Assembly: GCA_963668655.2 (NCBI GenBank)
Contig: CAXXPQ010000004.1
Span: 372,001 to 436,000, forward strand
Source: G963668655 sp963668655
GTDB taxonomy: Bacteria; Myxococcota_A; SURF-8
DNA length: 64,000 bases
Direction: 5' to 3'
Position numbers and translations under genes: made by a program
In this document: positions 25,241 to 34,549 of the stretch, piece by piece
How positions within the stretch are numbered: the first letter of the stretch is position 1
Layout: the number at the start of each line of letters is the position of its first letter
Notes under the pieces: generated by a model
Databases searched by the model: none
What the model saw: the letters and a program-made list of their open reading frames with translations, nothing else
Told to the model about the DNA's origin: nothing

Positions 25241-27205
25241 ATGAGTGGAAACCGGCCGAAAATCTGGCTGTTGGCGGCTGTCGCCGCGGCGCTTCTTGCG
25301 GGGCACTTCGCCTGGATCGCCTCCACATGGGACGGTATGGGCTACATGAAGGACGAAGGTTACTATTTCTCGGCCTCCCGGGACAATTTCGGCTGGTACA
25401 AGACGCTGGCGAAGGAGACGGCCAAGGGACTCCCCCTGAAAGCCTTCACCCAGCCGGTGGTGGACCGCCACTGGCGCAACAATCACGAGCATCCGCCCTT
25501 CTGCAAGACCGTCCAGGGGTTTCACCACATGGTCTTTTACGAATGGCTGGACCTGTTCAACTACGGCAACAGCCACCGCATGGCCACCTGGAGCTGGTCG
25601 GCCTTGCTGGTCGTTTTTCTCTTCCTGCTGGCCACGGAATGGATGGGCGTGCTCTACGGCGTGCTGACCGTGGTCTTCCTCTTCACCCTGCCGCGGGTCT
25701 TTTTCCATACGCATCTCAACACCTTCGACATGCCCGTGGTGGCGGTCTGGTTCGTGACGGCCTATACGTTCCGGAAGGGCATGGAATCCCATCGCTGGAG
25801 CTGGCTGACGGGCGTTCTGCTGGGCGTGGGCATCGCCACGAAAAACAACGCCTATTTCCTGCCGGTTCTTTTCTTCATCGGCTACATGTACTCGGACTAT
25901 CGCCGGGCGTTCTTCCGTTCCGTTCGGAATCTTCCCCGCACGCTGCTCGACGCGCGAAAGCTTCCGCTGGCGGCGGGAATCGCGCTGCTCGCCGCTCCCG
26001 GAGCCGCCGCGCTGATCTCCAAAAGCGCGTTCAATTACACGCTGTTCTTTTCCCTTCTGGCCGCCAATCTCTGGATCGCCTTTCACTGGCTCAGGCCGAA
26101 GCCCGTGGTTCCGAAGCACATCGCGCCCATCGTTCCGGCCGTTTTCGCCGCGCCGTTGACCTTCTTTTTCCTCTGGCCCTGGATCTGGTTCGACACCTGG
26201 AACCGCCTGGGGGCTTACATCAACCGGCACGTGAATCCCCCGGCCTGGGAAACGTATTATCTGCACGACATCATCGTGAATCCGCCGCCGTTTCCCTGGC
26301 ATTACCCCTTCGTGATGAGCGCCTACACCATCCCCGTAACGGCCCTCGTCCTGGGGCTTCTGGGCATGTGGATCGCGCTGGCCAACGGGCGCTTCGCGGA
26401 AATCAAGCGTCGCTTCTGGTACAAGGCCACCGGCCGCACCGCGCCGGAAGCACCGCCGCTGATCGGTCGGTGGAAGAAGGAAGAATCCGGGCAAGTGATC
26501 GACTCGAAATGGGATTTGTTCTTTCTCATCACGAACATCCTGATCCCGGTGCTCATCATCGCCAATCCCAAAACCCCCGTTTACGGCGGGACCAAGCATT
26601 ACATGACGGCCATGCCGTATTTCGCCGTCGCCGCCGTTCTGGCGATTTTCTGGGCGGTGCGCGTTCTGGGGGACCGTTTCCGCCTGGCCGCTCCCGTCAA
26701 GGGATTTCTGGCCGCGATCCTGTGTTTCGTCGCCATCGTTCCGGGACTTCTCGGAATCGTCCACACCCACCCGAACTGCCTGTCGTATTACAACGAACTG
26801 ATGGGCGGCAGCATCGCCGCGCCGGAAGTGGGCATGCAACGGACGTTCTGGGCCGCCAGCACGCGGGGAGCCTTGGATCACCTGAACCGCTACGCACCGA
26901 AGAACGCCCGGGTTTTCTGGAACAACACGCCCTGGGATTCCTTCCGGGCGTATCAGAAAGACGGATTCCTGCGTGCGGACATCAAGCGGGCGCAGAATGA
27001 AGACCATGCCGATTACGCCGTGATGAATCACTGGAAATACTACACGGACGGGCATTTCGAGATCCGCCGGATCTTCGGCGCACGATACGCCGAAGGCTAT
27101 ACGGACATTCACGGCATGCCGCTGACCGAGGTCTACCGCAACGTCAAGCACCTGGGGCCTCTTGGCGGCGAAACGAAATCGGAAACCGCGCCCGCCAAAC
27201 CCTGA
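25241..27205 (+). CDS. GT-C glycosyltransferase (ArnT/PMT-like), multi-spanning
   Basis: A 654 aa polytopic protein of the GT-C class (GT39/ArnT/PMT-like), which uses polyprenyl-phosphate sugars on the outer face of the inner membrane. The catalytic acidic pair expected in the first periplasmic loop is D38-E39 (MKDEGYYF), followed by NNHEHPPFCK, a typical HPPF/H-P segment of such enzymes. About ten to twelve hydrophobic helices lie between residues 8 and 500; the C-terminal 150 residues are soluble. The acceptor (protein, lipid A or other glycan) is unknown. Spaced 6 bp from the preceding gene and 12 bp from trmB. Confidence 0.82.
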   Translation: MSGNRPKIWLLAAVAAALLAGHFAWIASTWDGMGYMKDEGYYFSASRDNFGWYKTLAKETAKGLPLKAFTQPVVDRHWRNNHEHPPFCKTVQGFHHMVFYEWLDLFNYGNSHRMATWSWSALLVVFLFLLATEWMGVLYGVLTVVFLFTLPRVFFHTHLNTFDMPVVAVWFVTAYTFRKGMESHRWSWLTGVLLGVGIATKNNAYFLPVLFFIGYMYSDYRRAFFRSVRNLPRTLLDARKLPLAAGIALLAAPGAAALISKSAFNYTLFFSLLAANLWIAFHWLRPKPVVPKHIAPIVPAVFAAPLTFFFLWPWIWFDTWNRLGAYINRHVNPPAWETYYLHDIIVNPPPFPWHYPFVMSAYTIPVTALVLGLLGMWIALANGRFAEIKRRFWYKATGRTAPEAPPLIGRWKKEESGQVIDSKWDLFFLITNILIPVLIIANPKTPVYGGTKHYMTAMPYFAVAAVLAIFWAVRVLGDRFRLAAPVKGFLAAILCFVAIVPGLLGIVHTHPNCLSYYNELMGGSIAAPEVGMQRTFWAASTRGALDHLNRYAPKNARVFWNNTPWDSFRAYQKDGFLRADIKRAQNEDHADYAVMNHWKYYTDGHFEIRRIFGARYAEGYTDIHGMPLTEVYRNVKHLGPLGGETKSETAPAKP

Positions 27206-27217
27206 CGAAACGCAACC

Positions 27218-27925
27218 ATGCCACGAGAAAAAATCAAGCCACCCACGCCCAAACTGCCGTTCTACGACGAAGAAGGCTATCTTAAACGCAATCCCTATAT
27301 CGACCGGGTTCTACACGACTATCCGGAACGACTGGTCCATCCGAGCGATGCCGTTCGCCGAAAAGGATCGTGGCGTCGATGGACCGCCGGGCGGCCGCTT
27401 CACGTGGAAATCGGTCCCGGAAAGGGACGTCACATCGCGGAATATTCCCTGGCGCATCCGGAGGCGATCATACTGGGGATCGAATTGAAATTCCGGCGTT
27501 TTTACCGCATCGCGGAACGTCTGACCCGGGCGGGAGCAAAAAACGCCTTCGTTCTGCGCTTCGACGCCAATTATCTGGATTGGGTTTTCGGCGGAGAGGA
27601 TGTCTCCAAGGTCATGGTCTTTTTCCCCGATCCCTGGTGGAACAAGAAAAAGCAACGCTATAAACGCCTGATAACGGAGGAATTCGTGAGGGGCGTCCAT
27701 GATTTCCTGACTCCGGGAGGCCTCCTGGAAATCAAGACCGATCACCCCCTGCGCTTCGAGGAATACCTGGAACTGGTGCGGGAAAGCCCGCTGTCCCTGA
27801 GGCGGCAAAGCCGCGATCTGGTCCACAGTCCCTACGCGGAAGAAAACATCGAAACCATCTTCGAAACGAAATTCAGAGAACAGGGACTTCCCACCCACTA
27901 TCTGCAAGCCGTCAAACCCGGCTGA
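27218..27925 (+). CDS. trmB: tRNA (guanine-N7-)-methyltransferase TrmB
   Basis: A 235 aa SAM-dependent enzyme that makes m7G46 in tRNAs. The SAM site is HVEIGPGKGRHIAEY (about residues 64-78), the acidic IELKFRRFYR strand follows, and the family hallmark VFFPDPWWNKKKQRYKRL (about 130-147) is clear. The N-terminal 55 residues are an unusual extension with basic and aromatic residues. It is the last gene of the preceding cluster (12 bp gap) although functionally unrelated to it. Confidence 0.95.
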   Translation: MPREKIKPPTPKLPFYDEEGYLKRNPYIDRVLHDYPERLVHPSDAVRRKGSWRRWTAGRPLHVEIGPGKGRHIAEYSLAHPEAIILGIELKFRRFYRIAERLTRAGAKNAFVLRFDANYLDWVFGGEDVSKVMVFFPDPWWNKKKQRYKRLITEEFVRGVHDFLTPGGLLEIKTDHPLRFEEYLELVRESPLSLRRQSRDLVHSPYAEENIETIFETKFREQGLPTHYLQAVKPG

Positions 27926-27964
27926 CACGGAACGCCGGAAAGAAAAGGAGAGGCTCGGGAATTC

Positions 27965-28582
27965 TTACACCTTTCCCCGTTCGTGGCCGCGTCGCAGGAG
28001 AACCAGCAACAGCAGCGCCAACAGCCACTCCATCCCGCCGCCCGTGGTGGACAGACACGAGGACGGATCCAACAGGTTGGACGGGGCGGCCGACTCGTCT
28101 TCCGGGCAGGCGGCGTCCTCGGGATAGCAAACCTTTTGTCCGGTGGGAACGTAGGCGCAGCATTCGGAATCGCAATCGCCAGGGTAATAGCAGAGCGGAA
28201 CGCAGATGGGGCCTTCCTCCGCGTCGAATTCCTCGCAGACTTCATCCTCGGTGCAGATGTACGAATCGCCGCAGGGGCCCGGTTCGCCGGTCTGCGTGAC
28301 GGTGGAGGAATCCTGGTCCCCGTCCGTAGCGGAACCCGAACCGCAATCGGCTTCCGTTCCGCAGATCCAGGCGACGTAGGGAGTCACGACCTGGATGCAG
28401 CAGCCGGTGGCGCACTGCCAGTCGAACCGGCAGATGGCGTAGCAGGCCGAACCGTCTCCCCGGTCCAGGCAGAGGTTGTTGTCCGGGCAGGTGGTTCCGG
28501 CGCAGTAGACACCCGCCTTGGCAGCAAAAGGCGACAAAAGAAAAACCAGGAGGATCGGAAAGAAAATATGGAACTTCGGCAC
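27965..28582 (-). CDS. Secreted Cys-rich protein with MYXO-CTERM-like tail
   Basis: A 205 aa secreted protein: signal peptide (residues 1-24, AKA cleavage), a mature part with many Cys in short loops (CPDNNLCLD, CRFDWQCATGCC, CDSECCAYVP), then TTGGGMEW, a hydrophobic helix and RRGHERGKV at the C-terminus. That Gly, helix, Arg-cluster ending is the pattern of C-terminal sorting signals such as MYXO-CTERM; note that the Gly-Gly motif lacks the usual adjacent Cys, although a Cys lies seven residues before. It is the last gene of the minus-strand operon, starting with GTG 1 bp after the yjbQ stop and using AGGAGA inside the yjbQ end. Confidence 0.75.
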   Translation of the reverse strand: MPKFHIFFPILLVFLLSPFAAKAGVYCAGTTCPDNNLCLDRGDGSACYAICRFDWQCATGCCIQVVTPYVAWICGTEADCGSGSATDGDQDSSTVTQTGEPGPCGDSYICTEDEVCEEFDAEEGPICVPLCYYPGDCDSECCAYVPTGQKVCYPEDAACPEDESAAPSNLLDPSSCLSTTGGGMEWLLALLLLVLLRRGHERGKV

Positions 28583-28583
28583 G

Positions 28584-28985
28584 TTACTTGTCTCCTTCCA
28601 CGTGAACGAGGAGCTTGCGGCTGCGGGGACCGTCGAATTCCGCGAAAAACACCGACTGCCAGGTGCCCAACACCGGGCGACCGTCGGAAATCAGCACCCG
28701 CTCGGAAGATCCCAAAAGGGAAACCTTGACGTGGGCGTCGGAATTTCCCTCCGCGTGCCGGTAATCTCCCCGGTGGGGAATCAGCCCGCGCAAGGTGACC
28801 AGCAGATCCCGCCGAACGTCCGGGTCGGCGTTTTCGTTGATGGTGACGGCCGCCGTGGTATGAGGCACGAAAGCCGTGGCCACGCCCTCGCGGATTCCGG
28901 ACTCCCGAACGGCCTGCCGGACCTGCTCGGTCACGTCGATGAACTCTTCTCGGGCCGTGGTTCGGACGGAAAATTCCTTTATCAT
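28584..28985 (-). CDS. yjbQ: YjbQ family protein (UPF0047)
   Basis: A 133 aa member of the YjbQ/UPF0047 family, compact beta proteins; some members have thiamine-phosphate synthase side activity, while the real role is unsettled. Motifs: AFVPHTTAAVTINENADPD (about residues 38-56), and HRGDYRHAEGNSDAHVK (about 70-86), which hold the conserved His residues that form the putative metal site. The ATG at 28985 overlaps the rnc stop by 4 bp (ATGA) and has GGAGGAGG upstream, which decides the start against a longer in-frame reading. Confidence 0.93.
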   Translation of the reverse strand: MIKEFSVRTTAREEFIDVTEQVRQAVRESGIREGVATAFVPHTTAAVTINENADPDVRRDLLVTLRGLIPHRGDYRHAEGNSDAHVKVSLLGSSERVLISDGRPVLGTWQSVFFAEFDGPRSRKLLVHVEGDK

Positions 28986-29719
28986 GGCTTGGCCTCCTCC
29001 TCCCGATTCTCCTCTTCCCGGTGAATTCGCTCCAGTGTCGCTTTGGCGGCGGCCTGCTCGGCCTGTTTCACGCTGCGGCCTTCCCCGCAGGCGTAAACCC
29101 GATCCTCGATACGGCATTCCACCACGTACCGCGTGTCGTGATCCGGCCCCAGGCGCTCCACGCGATCGTAGACGGGAAGGGTTTTGTATTGTTTGGCGCA
29201 GACTTCCTGCAACAGGGATTTCGGATCCCGCTCGACGAGATTCTTCCGATGCCTTTCCACCCGGGGAAACATGCGCTTTTCCAGAAACTCGGATACGACG
29301 GACAAGCCGCCGTCCAGATACAGCGCGCCCAAAAGCGCCTCGAACGAATCCGCCAGGATGGAAGGCTTGTCCTCGCCGCCCGTCTTCTCCTCGCCCACGC
29401 CGAGCAGAATCAGATTTCCCAGGTCGATATCCCGGGCTATGGCGGCCAGTTGCCCTTCATTGACCAGCGAAGCCCGCAGTTTGGTCATGGCACCGGAATC
29501 CAGTTCCGGATAACGACGGTACAGGTATTCGCCGATCACCAGGTCCAGAACCGCGTCGCCCAGAAACTCCATGCGATCGTTGTCCGGTGCAAAGCGGGCA
29601 TTTTCGTTGGCGAAGGAGCGGTGGGTCAGGCCCTCCAACAGGATGTTCCGGTCGGAGAAGCGATGCCCCGTGGCTTCCTCGGCGGCGGCGAGCCGCGCTT
29701 CGATTTCGTCTTTTCTCAT
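28982..29719 (-). CDS. rnc: Ribonuclease III
   Basis: A 245 aa double-strand-specific endoribonuclease. The endonuclease domain contains the signature NDRMEFLGDAVLDLV (catalytic E51, D55) and the second acidic site ADSFEALLGALYLDGG (about residues 118-133); a double-stranded RNA-binding domain fills about 160-235 (SVKQAEQAAAKATLE at its end). The ATG at 29719 is preferred over an overlapping TTG at 29734. Upstream is mtaB (11 bp), downstream yjbQ (4 bp overlap), so it is co-transcribed with a tRNA-modification gene. Confidence 0.95.
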   Translation of the reverse strand: MRKDEIEARLAAAEEATGHRFSDRNILLEGLTHRSFANENARFAPDNDRMEFLGDAVLDLVIGEYLYRRYPELDSGAMTKLRASLVNEGQLAAIARDIDLGNLILLGVGEEKTGGEDKPSILADSFEALLGALYLDGGLSVVSEFLEKRMFPRVERHRKNLVERDPKSLLQEVCAKQYKTLPVYDRVERLGPDHDTRYVVECRIEDRVYACGEGRSVKQAEQAAAKATLERIHREEENREEEAKP

Positions 29720-29730
29720 GTTCCGTCCGA

Positions 29731-31023
29731 TCAAGGGAGAACGCGGGCCAGCAGGCTGAAACCGGAATCCGCAAGGCCGGTGGCCCGTACCGTCACCACC
29801 CGGTCCGAAATATCTTCACTATATTCTACCAGAACGTGATGGTATTGGGAGGAAAAACCTTGCGGGAATCCCGTTTTTTTGTCCGGCTTGCTTTCGACGA
29901 GCACGGAAAGTTCCTTTCCGATCCAGCGGGCGGCCTCGTCCCGCCGCCTTTCATCGCTCAGCCGGATCAGCGTTTCCGTGCGCCGCTTCCGGGTTTGCGG
30001 ATCCACCTGACCGGGCATGCGGTCCGCCGGGGTTCCGGGACGGCGCGAATAGGGAAAAACATGCAGGTACGTAAAGGGCAGGCTCTCCAGAAACTTCCTC
30101 GTTTCCTCGAAAAGAGCTTCCGTCTCGCCGGGAAAGCCCACGATGACGTCGATTCCGAGCCCCAGCCCTGGAATGGCCTCGGCCGCCCGCTCCACCCGAT
30201 CTCGGTAGTGGCGGGTGCGGTAGGGACGTTTCATGGCGGCCAGGATTTCGTCGGCTCCGTTTTGCAGGGGAATGTGCAGGTGGGGAAGAAAAACCCGGGA
30301 GTCCGCCAGCAGCGCGATGATTTCGTCCGTCAGATCCAGGGGCTCCAGGGAACTGATGCGGATGCGGGGCACGCGGGAACGGGCCTCGATGGCTTCCAGG
30401 AGCCGGATCAGGGACGGCCGCCCGTAGAGATCCAGTCCCCAGCGCCCGATGTGAATGCCGGTCAGCACCGTCTCGTGAACGCCCTGGTCGGCCAGCCGGT
30501 CCAGCCGCATTAAAACATCCTCGATGGAATCGCTTTGGATGGGACCGCGCACCCGGGGAATGATGCAATAGGTGCAAACGGCGTCGCAACCGTCCTGGAC
30601 TTTCAGAAAAGGGCGGGTGCGGCTGGGAAAAACCGGCCCGGAGTCGTACGCTTCGCCCTTTTCCGATTTCGTGTTTTCCGCGAGTTTTCTCAGTTCCTCG
30701 ACGATGCGTCCTTTTTCCGTTCGAGGAAATACCGCGTCGATTTCCTTTGCGGCCCGCAGGGATTCCGTATTCCAGGTGGCGTAGCATCCGGAAACGAAAA
30801 TCTTCGCGTCCGGATTCGTACGGCGGGCGCGATAGGCCAGTTGCCGCGATTGGCGGTCGGCGACGGCCGTCACCGTACAGGTGTTGATGAGATACACGTC
30901 CGCCCGGTCCTGGAAATCCACGACCTGGAAGACATTCGGATCCAGTTTTCCCAGGATGGCGGCCGTGTCGTACTGATTCGTTTTGCAACCGAGCGTTGCA
31001 AAGGCGATGCGAATGCGGGACAT
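29731..31023 (-). CDS. mtaB: tRNA t6A37 methylthiotransferase MtaB
   Basis: A 430 aa radical SAM methylthiotransferase that converts t6A37 to ms2t6A37. The three Cys of the auxiliary cluster are C13 (LGCKTNQYDT), C49 (INTCTVTA) and C80 (SGCYAT); the radical SAM cluster is C146-x3-C150-x2-C153 (DGCDAVCTYCIIPRVRG). The GCKTNQYD wording marks MtaB/YqeV rather than MiaB (GCQMN) or RimO. TRAM domain at the C-terminus. It is 19 bp downstream of the HEAT-repeat gene, in the same operon. Confidence 0.92.
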   Translation of the reverse strand: MSRIRIAFATLGCKTNQYDTAAILGKLDPNVFQVVDFQDRADVYLINTCTVTAVADRQSRQLAYRARRTNPDAKIFVSGCYATWNTESLRAAKEIDAVFPRTEKGRIVEELRKLAENTKSEKGEAYDSGPVFPSRTRPFLKVQDGCDAVCTYCIIPRVRGPIQSDSIEDVLMRLDRLADQGVHETVLTGIHIGRWGLDLYGRPSLIRLLEAIEARSRVPRIRISSLEPLDLTDEIIALLADSRVFLPHLHIPLQNGADEILAAMKRPYRTRHYRDRVERAAEAIPGLGLGIDVIVGFPGETEALFEETRKFLESLPFTYLHVFPYSRRPGTPADRMPGQVDPQTRKRRTETLIRLSDERRRDEAARWIGKELSVLVESKPDKKTGFPQGFSSQYHHVLVEYSEDISDRVVTVRATGLADSGFSLLARVLP

Positions 31024-31042
31024 ATCGGAAGTTCGGAAACTC

Positions 31043-32659
31043 CTATTGCGAAAGATACTGGCTCTTCTTCATGGCGAACTGAATCTGCTTGAGCATGCGC
31101 CGGTCGGTTTCCTTGGTCTTCAGCCATTTCAGGCATTCGTACGCGTCCCGGGTTTTCACCTGGCTGAGCGCCTCCACGTAGAATTCCCGGGCCAGGCGGT
31201 TGCTTTCCTTGAAATAGATGTCCCGCACGACCTGGACGAATTCAGGCGCTTCCAGCTTTCCGAGAGCCCGGGCTCCGGCCTGGCGAACCACCGGGCTTTC
31301 GTCCCGCATGGCCTGGGCCACCAGGAAGTCCACGGTCTGCTTGGGATCTCTATAATCCTCGAACACTTCGATGATGCTTTTGCGAATGAACTTTCCGGCG
31401 TCCGGAGAAACGTAGAGATCCTTCAGATCCTGAATGGTTTCGTCCGACTTGATGGCACGGAAGTATTCCAGAATGGCCACCTGGCGAGGCAGGAAGTTGG
31501 AATCCTGAAGCAGATCCAGCAACAGCAGGTTCAGGCCGTTGTCCTGGTATTCCCGGAAGATCTCCAGAATCAGACGAAAGGTGTCCACCTTGTTCTTTCT
31601 CAGTTCGCGTTCCAGAACATCCAACGCCTCATCGGAGTCGAATTCCGTGATGGCGCGCATGATGGCTTTCTTGGGAACCTCGATCCCCATGGCGGGAAAC
31701 AGTTCGCACTTTTCCACGGGCTGCATTCCGGCCCGATCTATCATTCCGGCCAGGATCTCGATGGCTTTCTTGTTCTGTTGCATGGCGAGCGATTTGGCGG
31801 CAAGGCTCTGGCAAAGGAATGCGCGGTCGCCGAACAGCATCTCCATCGACCGATCGAAAAGCTGCTTGGCGGTATCTCCCGCACTCCCCTTCTTCTTCTT
31901 CCCCTTGGCCTTGGCTTTCTGCTGCGCGGGAGCCTTTTTCTCCGCGACGACGAGACCCGTCAAGGTAATCAGAGCCAGGGCTCGAGCGTTGACATCGCTG
32001 CTTTTCGTCAGTTGAAACAGGATTTCCGAATCATCGTATTTGGGGGAAAGCTGCAACATCATGGTCAGATAACTGGCGGCCATTTTGTCGTCCGGATTCT
32101 TCAGCGAGGACTGAAGCTTGTCGTACAACATGCCCAGGAAATCGGGGTCCGGGGCCTGCCCCCGGGCGACCTTCACCAAGTTCAAAAAGTACTTATCCAT
32201 CAGTTTGAATTCGAATTCATGGCCGTAATCCGACGTGAATTTCGGGCTGATAACGCTGGTGACGATCTTACCCTTGTTCACTTTCAGAACCACGGAGCCC
32301 TTGGCGGGCTTGAACGGCACGGTGCCGACCATCACATCGTTCAGGAAGAAGAAGTAATCCTCTCCATTGGCGAAAACGTCCTTCAGGTTGGGAACATTCA
32401 TGAACGCCCGCTTGTGGAGATCCGTGATGCGGATTTCTCCCTGGGCTTTTCCCTTCAGCGCTTTGGTGACCGATACGTATAGCGTCTGCTTGGTGACGCG
32501 GGTGACCTGGGCGAACACGATGTTCGGCGAGTCTTTCACGATGCTCATGAAGTCCGGACCGGTTCCCTCCACCTTCCAGGATTCGGGCAGAGCCCAGACG
32601 GAACTTGAAAAGGCCAGAATCAAAACGACAGCCGCCACAAGGCTTTTGATCGCTTTCAT
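31043..32659 (-). CDS. Secreted HEAT-repeat protein
   Basis: A 538 aa protein with a Sec signal peptide (residues 1-22, cleavage after SVWA). A beta-rich N-terminal region resembles that of the secreted protein at 5644 (VFAQVTRVT...VTKALKGK, then FFFLNDVM), then a helical part with a Lys-rich insert (KAKAKGKKKKG, about residue 258) and several HEAT-like repeats to the end (SPVVRQAGARALGKLEAPEF, VKTRDAYECLKWLKT). Probably a periplasmic scaffold for protein contacts; no enzyme motif. The ATG at 32659 is chosen over upstream in-frame codons since the signal peptide starts there, with GGAG upstream. First gene of the mtaB-rnc-yjbQ operon. Confidence 0.72.
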   Translation of the reverse strand: MKAIKSLVAAVVLILAFSSSVWALPESWKVEGTGPDFMSIVKDSPNIVFAQVTRVTKQTLYVSVTKALKGKAQGEIRITDLHKRAFMNVPNLKDVFANGEDYFFFLNDVMVGTVPFKPAKGSVVLKVNKGKIVTSVISPKFTSDYGHEFEFKLMDKYFLNLVKVARGQAPDPDFLGMLYDKLQSSLKNPDDKMAASYLTMMLQLSPKYDDSEILFQLTKSSDVNARALALITLTGLVVAEKKAPAQQKAKAKGKKKKGSAGDTAKQLFDRSMEMLFGDRAFLCQSLAAKSLAMQQNKKAIEILAGMIDRAGMQPVEKCELFPAMGIEVPKKAIMRAITEFDSDEALDVLERELRKNKVDTFRLILEIFREYQDNGLNLLLLDLLQDSNFLPRQVAILEYFRAIKSDETIQDLKDLYVSPDAGKFIRKSIIEVFEDYRDPKQTVDFLVAQAMRDESPVVRQAGARALGKLEAPEFVQVVRDIYFKESNRLAREFYVEALSQVKTRDAYECLKWLKTKETDRRMLKQIQFAMKKSQYLSQ

Positions 32660-32715
32660 GGTACGTCTCCGTTTTCCGTTTACGAAATCTTTAAAAAGGT
32701 TTTCCATCTTTTCGA

Positions 32716-32744
32716 ACTCTACCCCATGGTAAAACAAAGGTCAA
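32716..32744 (-). promoter_or_regulatory. Promoter of the HEAT-mtaB-rnc-yjbQ operon
   Basis: On the minus strand TTGACC (32744-32739), 17 bp spacer, TAGAGT (32721-32716), 57 bp before the start at 32659. Confidence 0.7.
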
Positions 32745-32852
32745 ATAATTCTAGGTTATAACCGACCCGGACCAACGCCTTTCACGACCTTTGAGAATCA
32801 AGCCCGCAGCCCCGCGCCGCCTTGAAATATTCGAGATCCCGGCAAAGAATTC

Positions 32853-32882
32853 TTGTCCTTTGCAACGGCTTGGCGGTATACT
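32853..32882 (+). promoter_or_regulatory. Promoter of the PilZ gene
   Basis: TTGTCC (32853-32858), 18 bp spacer, TATACT (32877-32882), 30 bp before the GTG start. It is divergent from the operon promoter at 32716-32744. Confidence 0.6.
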
Positions 32883-32911
32883 CGAACGCCGGTAAAACAG
32901 GGGAGAAACAC

Positions 32912-33595
32912 GTGTCGGCCCAGACGACCAAAGTACTGACGGAAAAAAAGAGGGAGATTCTCCGTTTCTTCAAGAAACAGGATTTCCTCGACCGCTACCT
33001 GCCCGATGTCGGCGCCGGCGGATTTCAATGGAAAACCCAGAAACGGGAAATCGGGGAAATCATCCATTTCGAAATCAGTTTCGTCGGCTACGACCGGAAA
33101 TTCCTTTTCACCGGGCACGTCGTCTGGGGCAACTCCCGCCCGCCCATGCGCCCGCATCTGGCGCCGGGCGTGGGGATCGAATTCGATCCGGCGGACGAGA
33201 AAACCCTGAAGGAACTGATTCGCTTTCTGACATCCGACGAAGAAGACGAGATCCTGAAGGCGAAGGACGACCGCCGGAACAACCGGATCCGGGTCGCTTT
33301 GGAGTGCGATTATCTTTTCCAGGGCCGTCTCGTGCGGGAGACGCTCTCGAACATTTCCTCCACCGGCCTGCAGATCAACACGCATAACGTCCTGGCCAAG
33401 GGAACGCAGTTCATTTTCTTCCTTTACGACAACGAATTTTTGCGCCCCCTGGTGCTGGAAGGACTGGTTGTGTGGGCGGAAGAAGGCGACATCAAGCCGG
33501 GATTGGGCGTTCAGTTCCTTTTCGATTCCCGCAAACACAAGGCGGAAGTGGAAAAATACGTGAACGGCATCCGGGAGCAGCTTTCGGAAGAATAG
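32912..33595 (+). CDS. PilZ-domain protein (putative cyclic-di-GMP binder)
   Basis: A 227 aa cytoplasmic protein. The C-terminal half is a PilZ domain: the RRNNRIRV segment (about residues 122-129) supplies the RxxxR loop and NISSTG (about 147-152) the D/NxSxxG motif, the two parts that bind cyclic-di-GMP. The N-terminal half (about 1-110) looks like a degenerate, YcgR-like partner domain. The GTG start at 32912 has AGGGGAG upstream and fits the promoter. No obvious effector next to it; lgt follows after 78 bp. Role likely in motility or surface polysaccharide control, by family knowledge only. Confidence 0.82.
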   Translation: MSAQTTKVLTEKKREILRFFKKQDFLDRYLPDVGAGGFQWKTQKREIGEIIHFEISFVGYDRKFLFTGHVVWGNSRPPMRPHLAPGVGIEFDPADEKTLKELIRFLTSDEEDEILKAKDDRRNNRIRVALECDYLFQGRLVRETLSNISSTGLQINTHNVLAKGTQFIFFLYDNEFLRPLVLEGLVVWAEEGDIKPGLGVQFLFDSRKHKAEVEKYVNGIREQLSEE

Positions 33596-33673
33596 CCGTC
33601 CCGTCCGGCGTTCCGGAGTTTCTTTCCCGTTCCGCTTTTTGCCCGGCGAACTTCATCTTGGAAAGGCCGTTTG

Positions 33674-34513
33674 ATGGATCATTTGGTTTGGGATATCGAT
33701 CCGACAATCATCCGATGGGGCCCCATACAGATCCGCTATTACGGAATTCTGTTCGCCCTGACCATTCTGATCGGTTTTCACTTCATCAAATCGATTCTCC
33801 TGCGAATGAACTATCCGGAAGAGCGGATCTATCCGGCCTTTTACTGGATCGCCTTGGGCGGCGTTTTGGGAGCCCGAATCGGGCACTGTCTGTTTTACGA
33901 ACCCCTGCGTTACCTGCACAACCCGCTGGAAATTCTCTACATCTGGAAGGGAGGACTGGCCAGCCACGGAGGAACGGCCGGAATTCTGGCGGGCACCATC
34001 CTGTTCGCCATCCGAAACCGCATTCCCATCCGAGTCGTACTGGACACCACCACCTTCGGGTCCGCCGTCGCGGCGACCTTCGTGCGCCTGGGAAATTTTT
34101 TCAACTCGGAAATCGTGGGGCGCCCCACGGATCTTCCCTGGGCCATTCATTTCCCCCGTTCCTCGGTGGGCGGAAGCCTGGCCCGCCATCCGTCCCAGCT
34201 TTACGAGGCCGCCCTTGGGGCTTTCATTTTCGTGGTGATGATCCTGATCGATCGAATGCTGGGAAATCGCCGCCCCCGCCTGCTGCTGACGGGAACGTTT
34301 CTGGTCATCTATTTCCTGGGACGTTTCCTGATCGAATTCGTCAAGGAGTATCAGGCGCTTGGAACGGACTCCGTTTTGACCATGGGACAGTATCTCAGCA
34401 TCCCCTGGTTCTTTCTGGGCTGGGTTTTCCTGTATTTCGCGTGGAGAGAGCGCGGGCGCATCACCGGAGAAATTCCCCCGGAAACCTGCCCCGATCCCGA
34501 TAAAAAGATCTGA
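33674..34513 (+). CDS. lgt: Prolipoprotein diacylglyceryl transferase Lgt
   Basis: A 279 aa inner-membrane enzyme that attaches diacylglycerol to the lipobox Cys of prolipoproteins, the first step of the pathway completed by Lnt. Seven hydrophobic helices; the Lgt signature GNFFNSEIVGRPTDLPWA is at about residues 140-157, and the conserved GGLASHGG and HPSQLYEA segments are both present. The ATG at 33674 follows GGAAAGG; an overlapping TTG is one codon upstream. Confidence 0.96.
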   Translation: MDHLVWDIDPTIIRWGPIQIRYYGILFALTILIGFHFIKSILLRMNYPEERIYPAFYWIALGGVLGARIGHCLFYEPLRYLHNPLEILYIWKGGLASHGGTAGILAGTILFAIRNRIPIRVVLDTTTFGSAVAATFVRLGNFFNSEIVGRPTDLPWAIHFPRSSVGGSLARHPSQLYEAALGAFIFVVMILIDRMLGNRRPRLLLTGTFLVIYFLGRFLIEFVKEYQALGTDSVLTMGQYLSIPWFFLGWVFLYFAWRERGRITGEIPPETCPDPDKKI

Positions 34514-34549
34514 TCTTCCGGCGCTTTTCCGGAATTCCCCAGAAACGCG

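Noticed and set aside
22709..27151. A 1480-codon open frame on the minus strand opposite the glycosyltransferase cluster
   Set aside because: It mirrors the plus-strand genes; these have recognisable motifs, ribosome sites and promoters, and long antisense frames are common in GC-rich genes with strong third-base bias.
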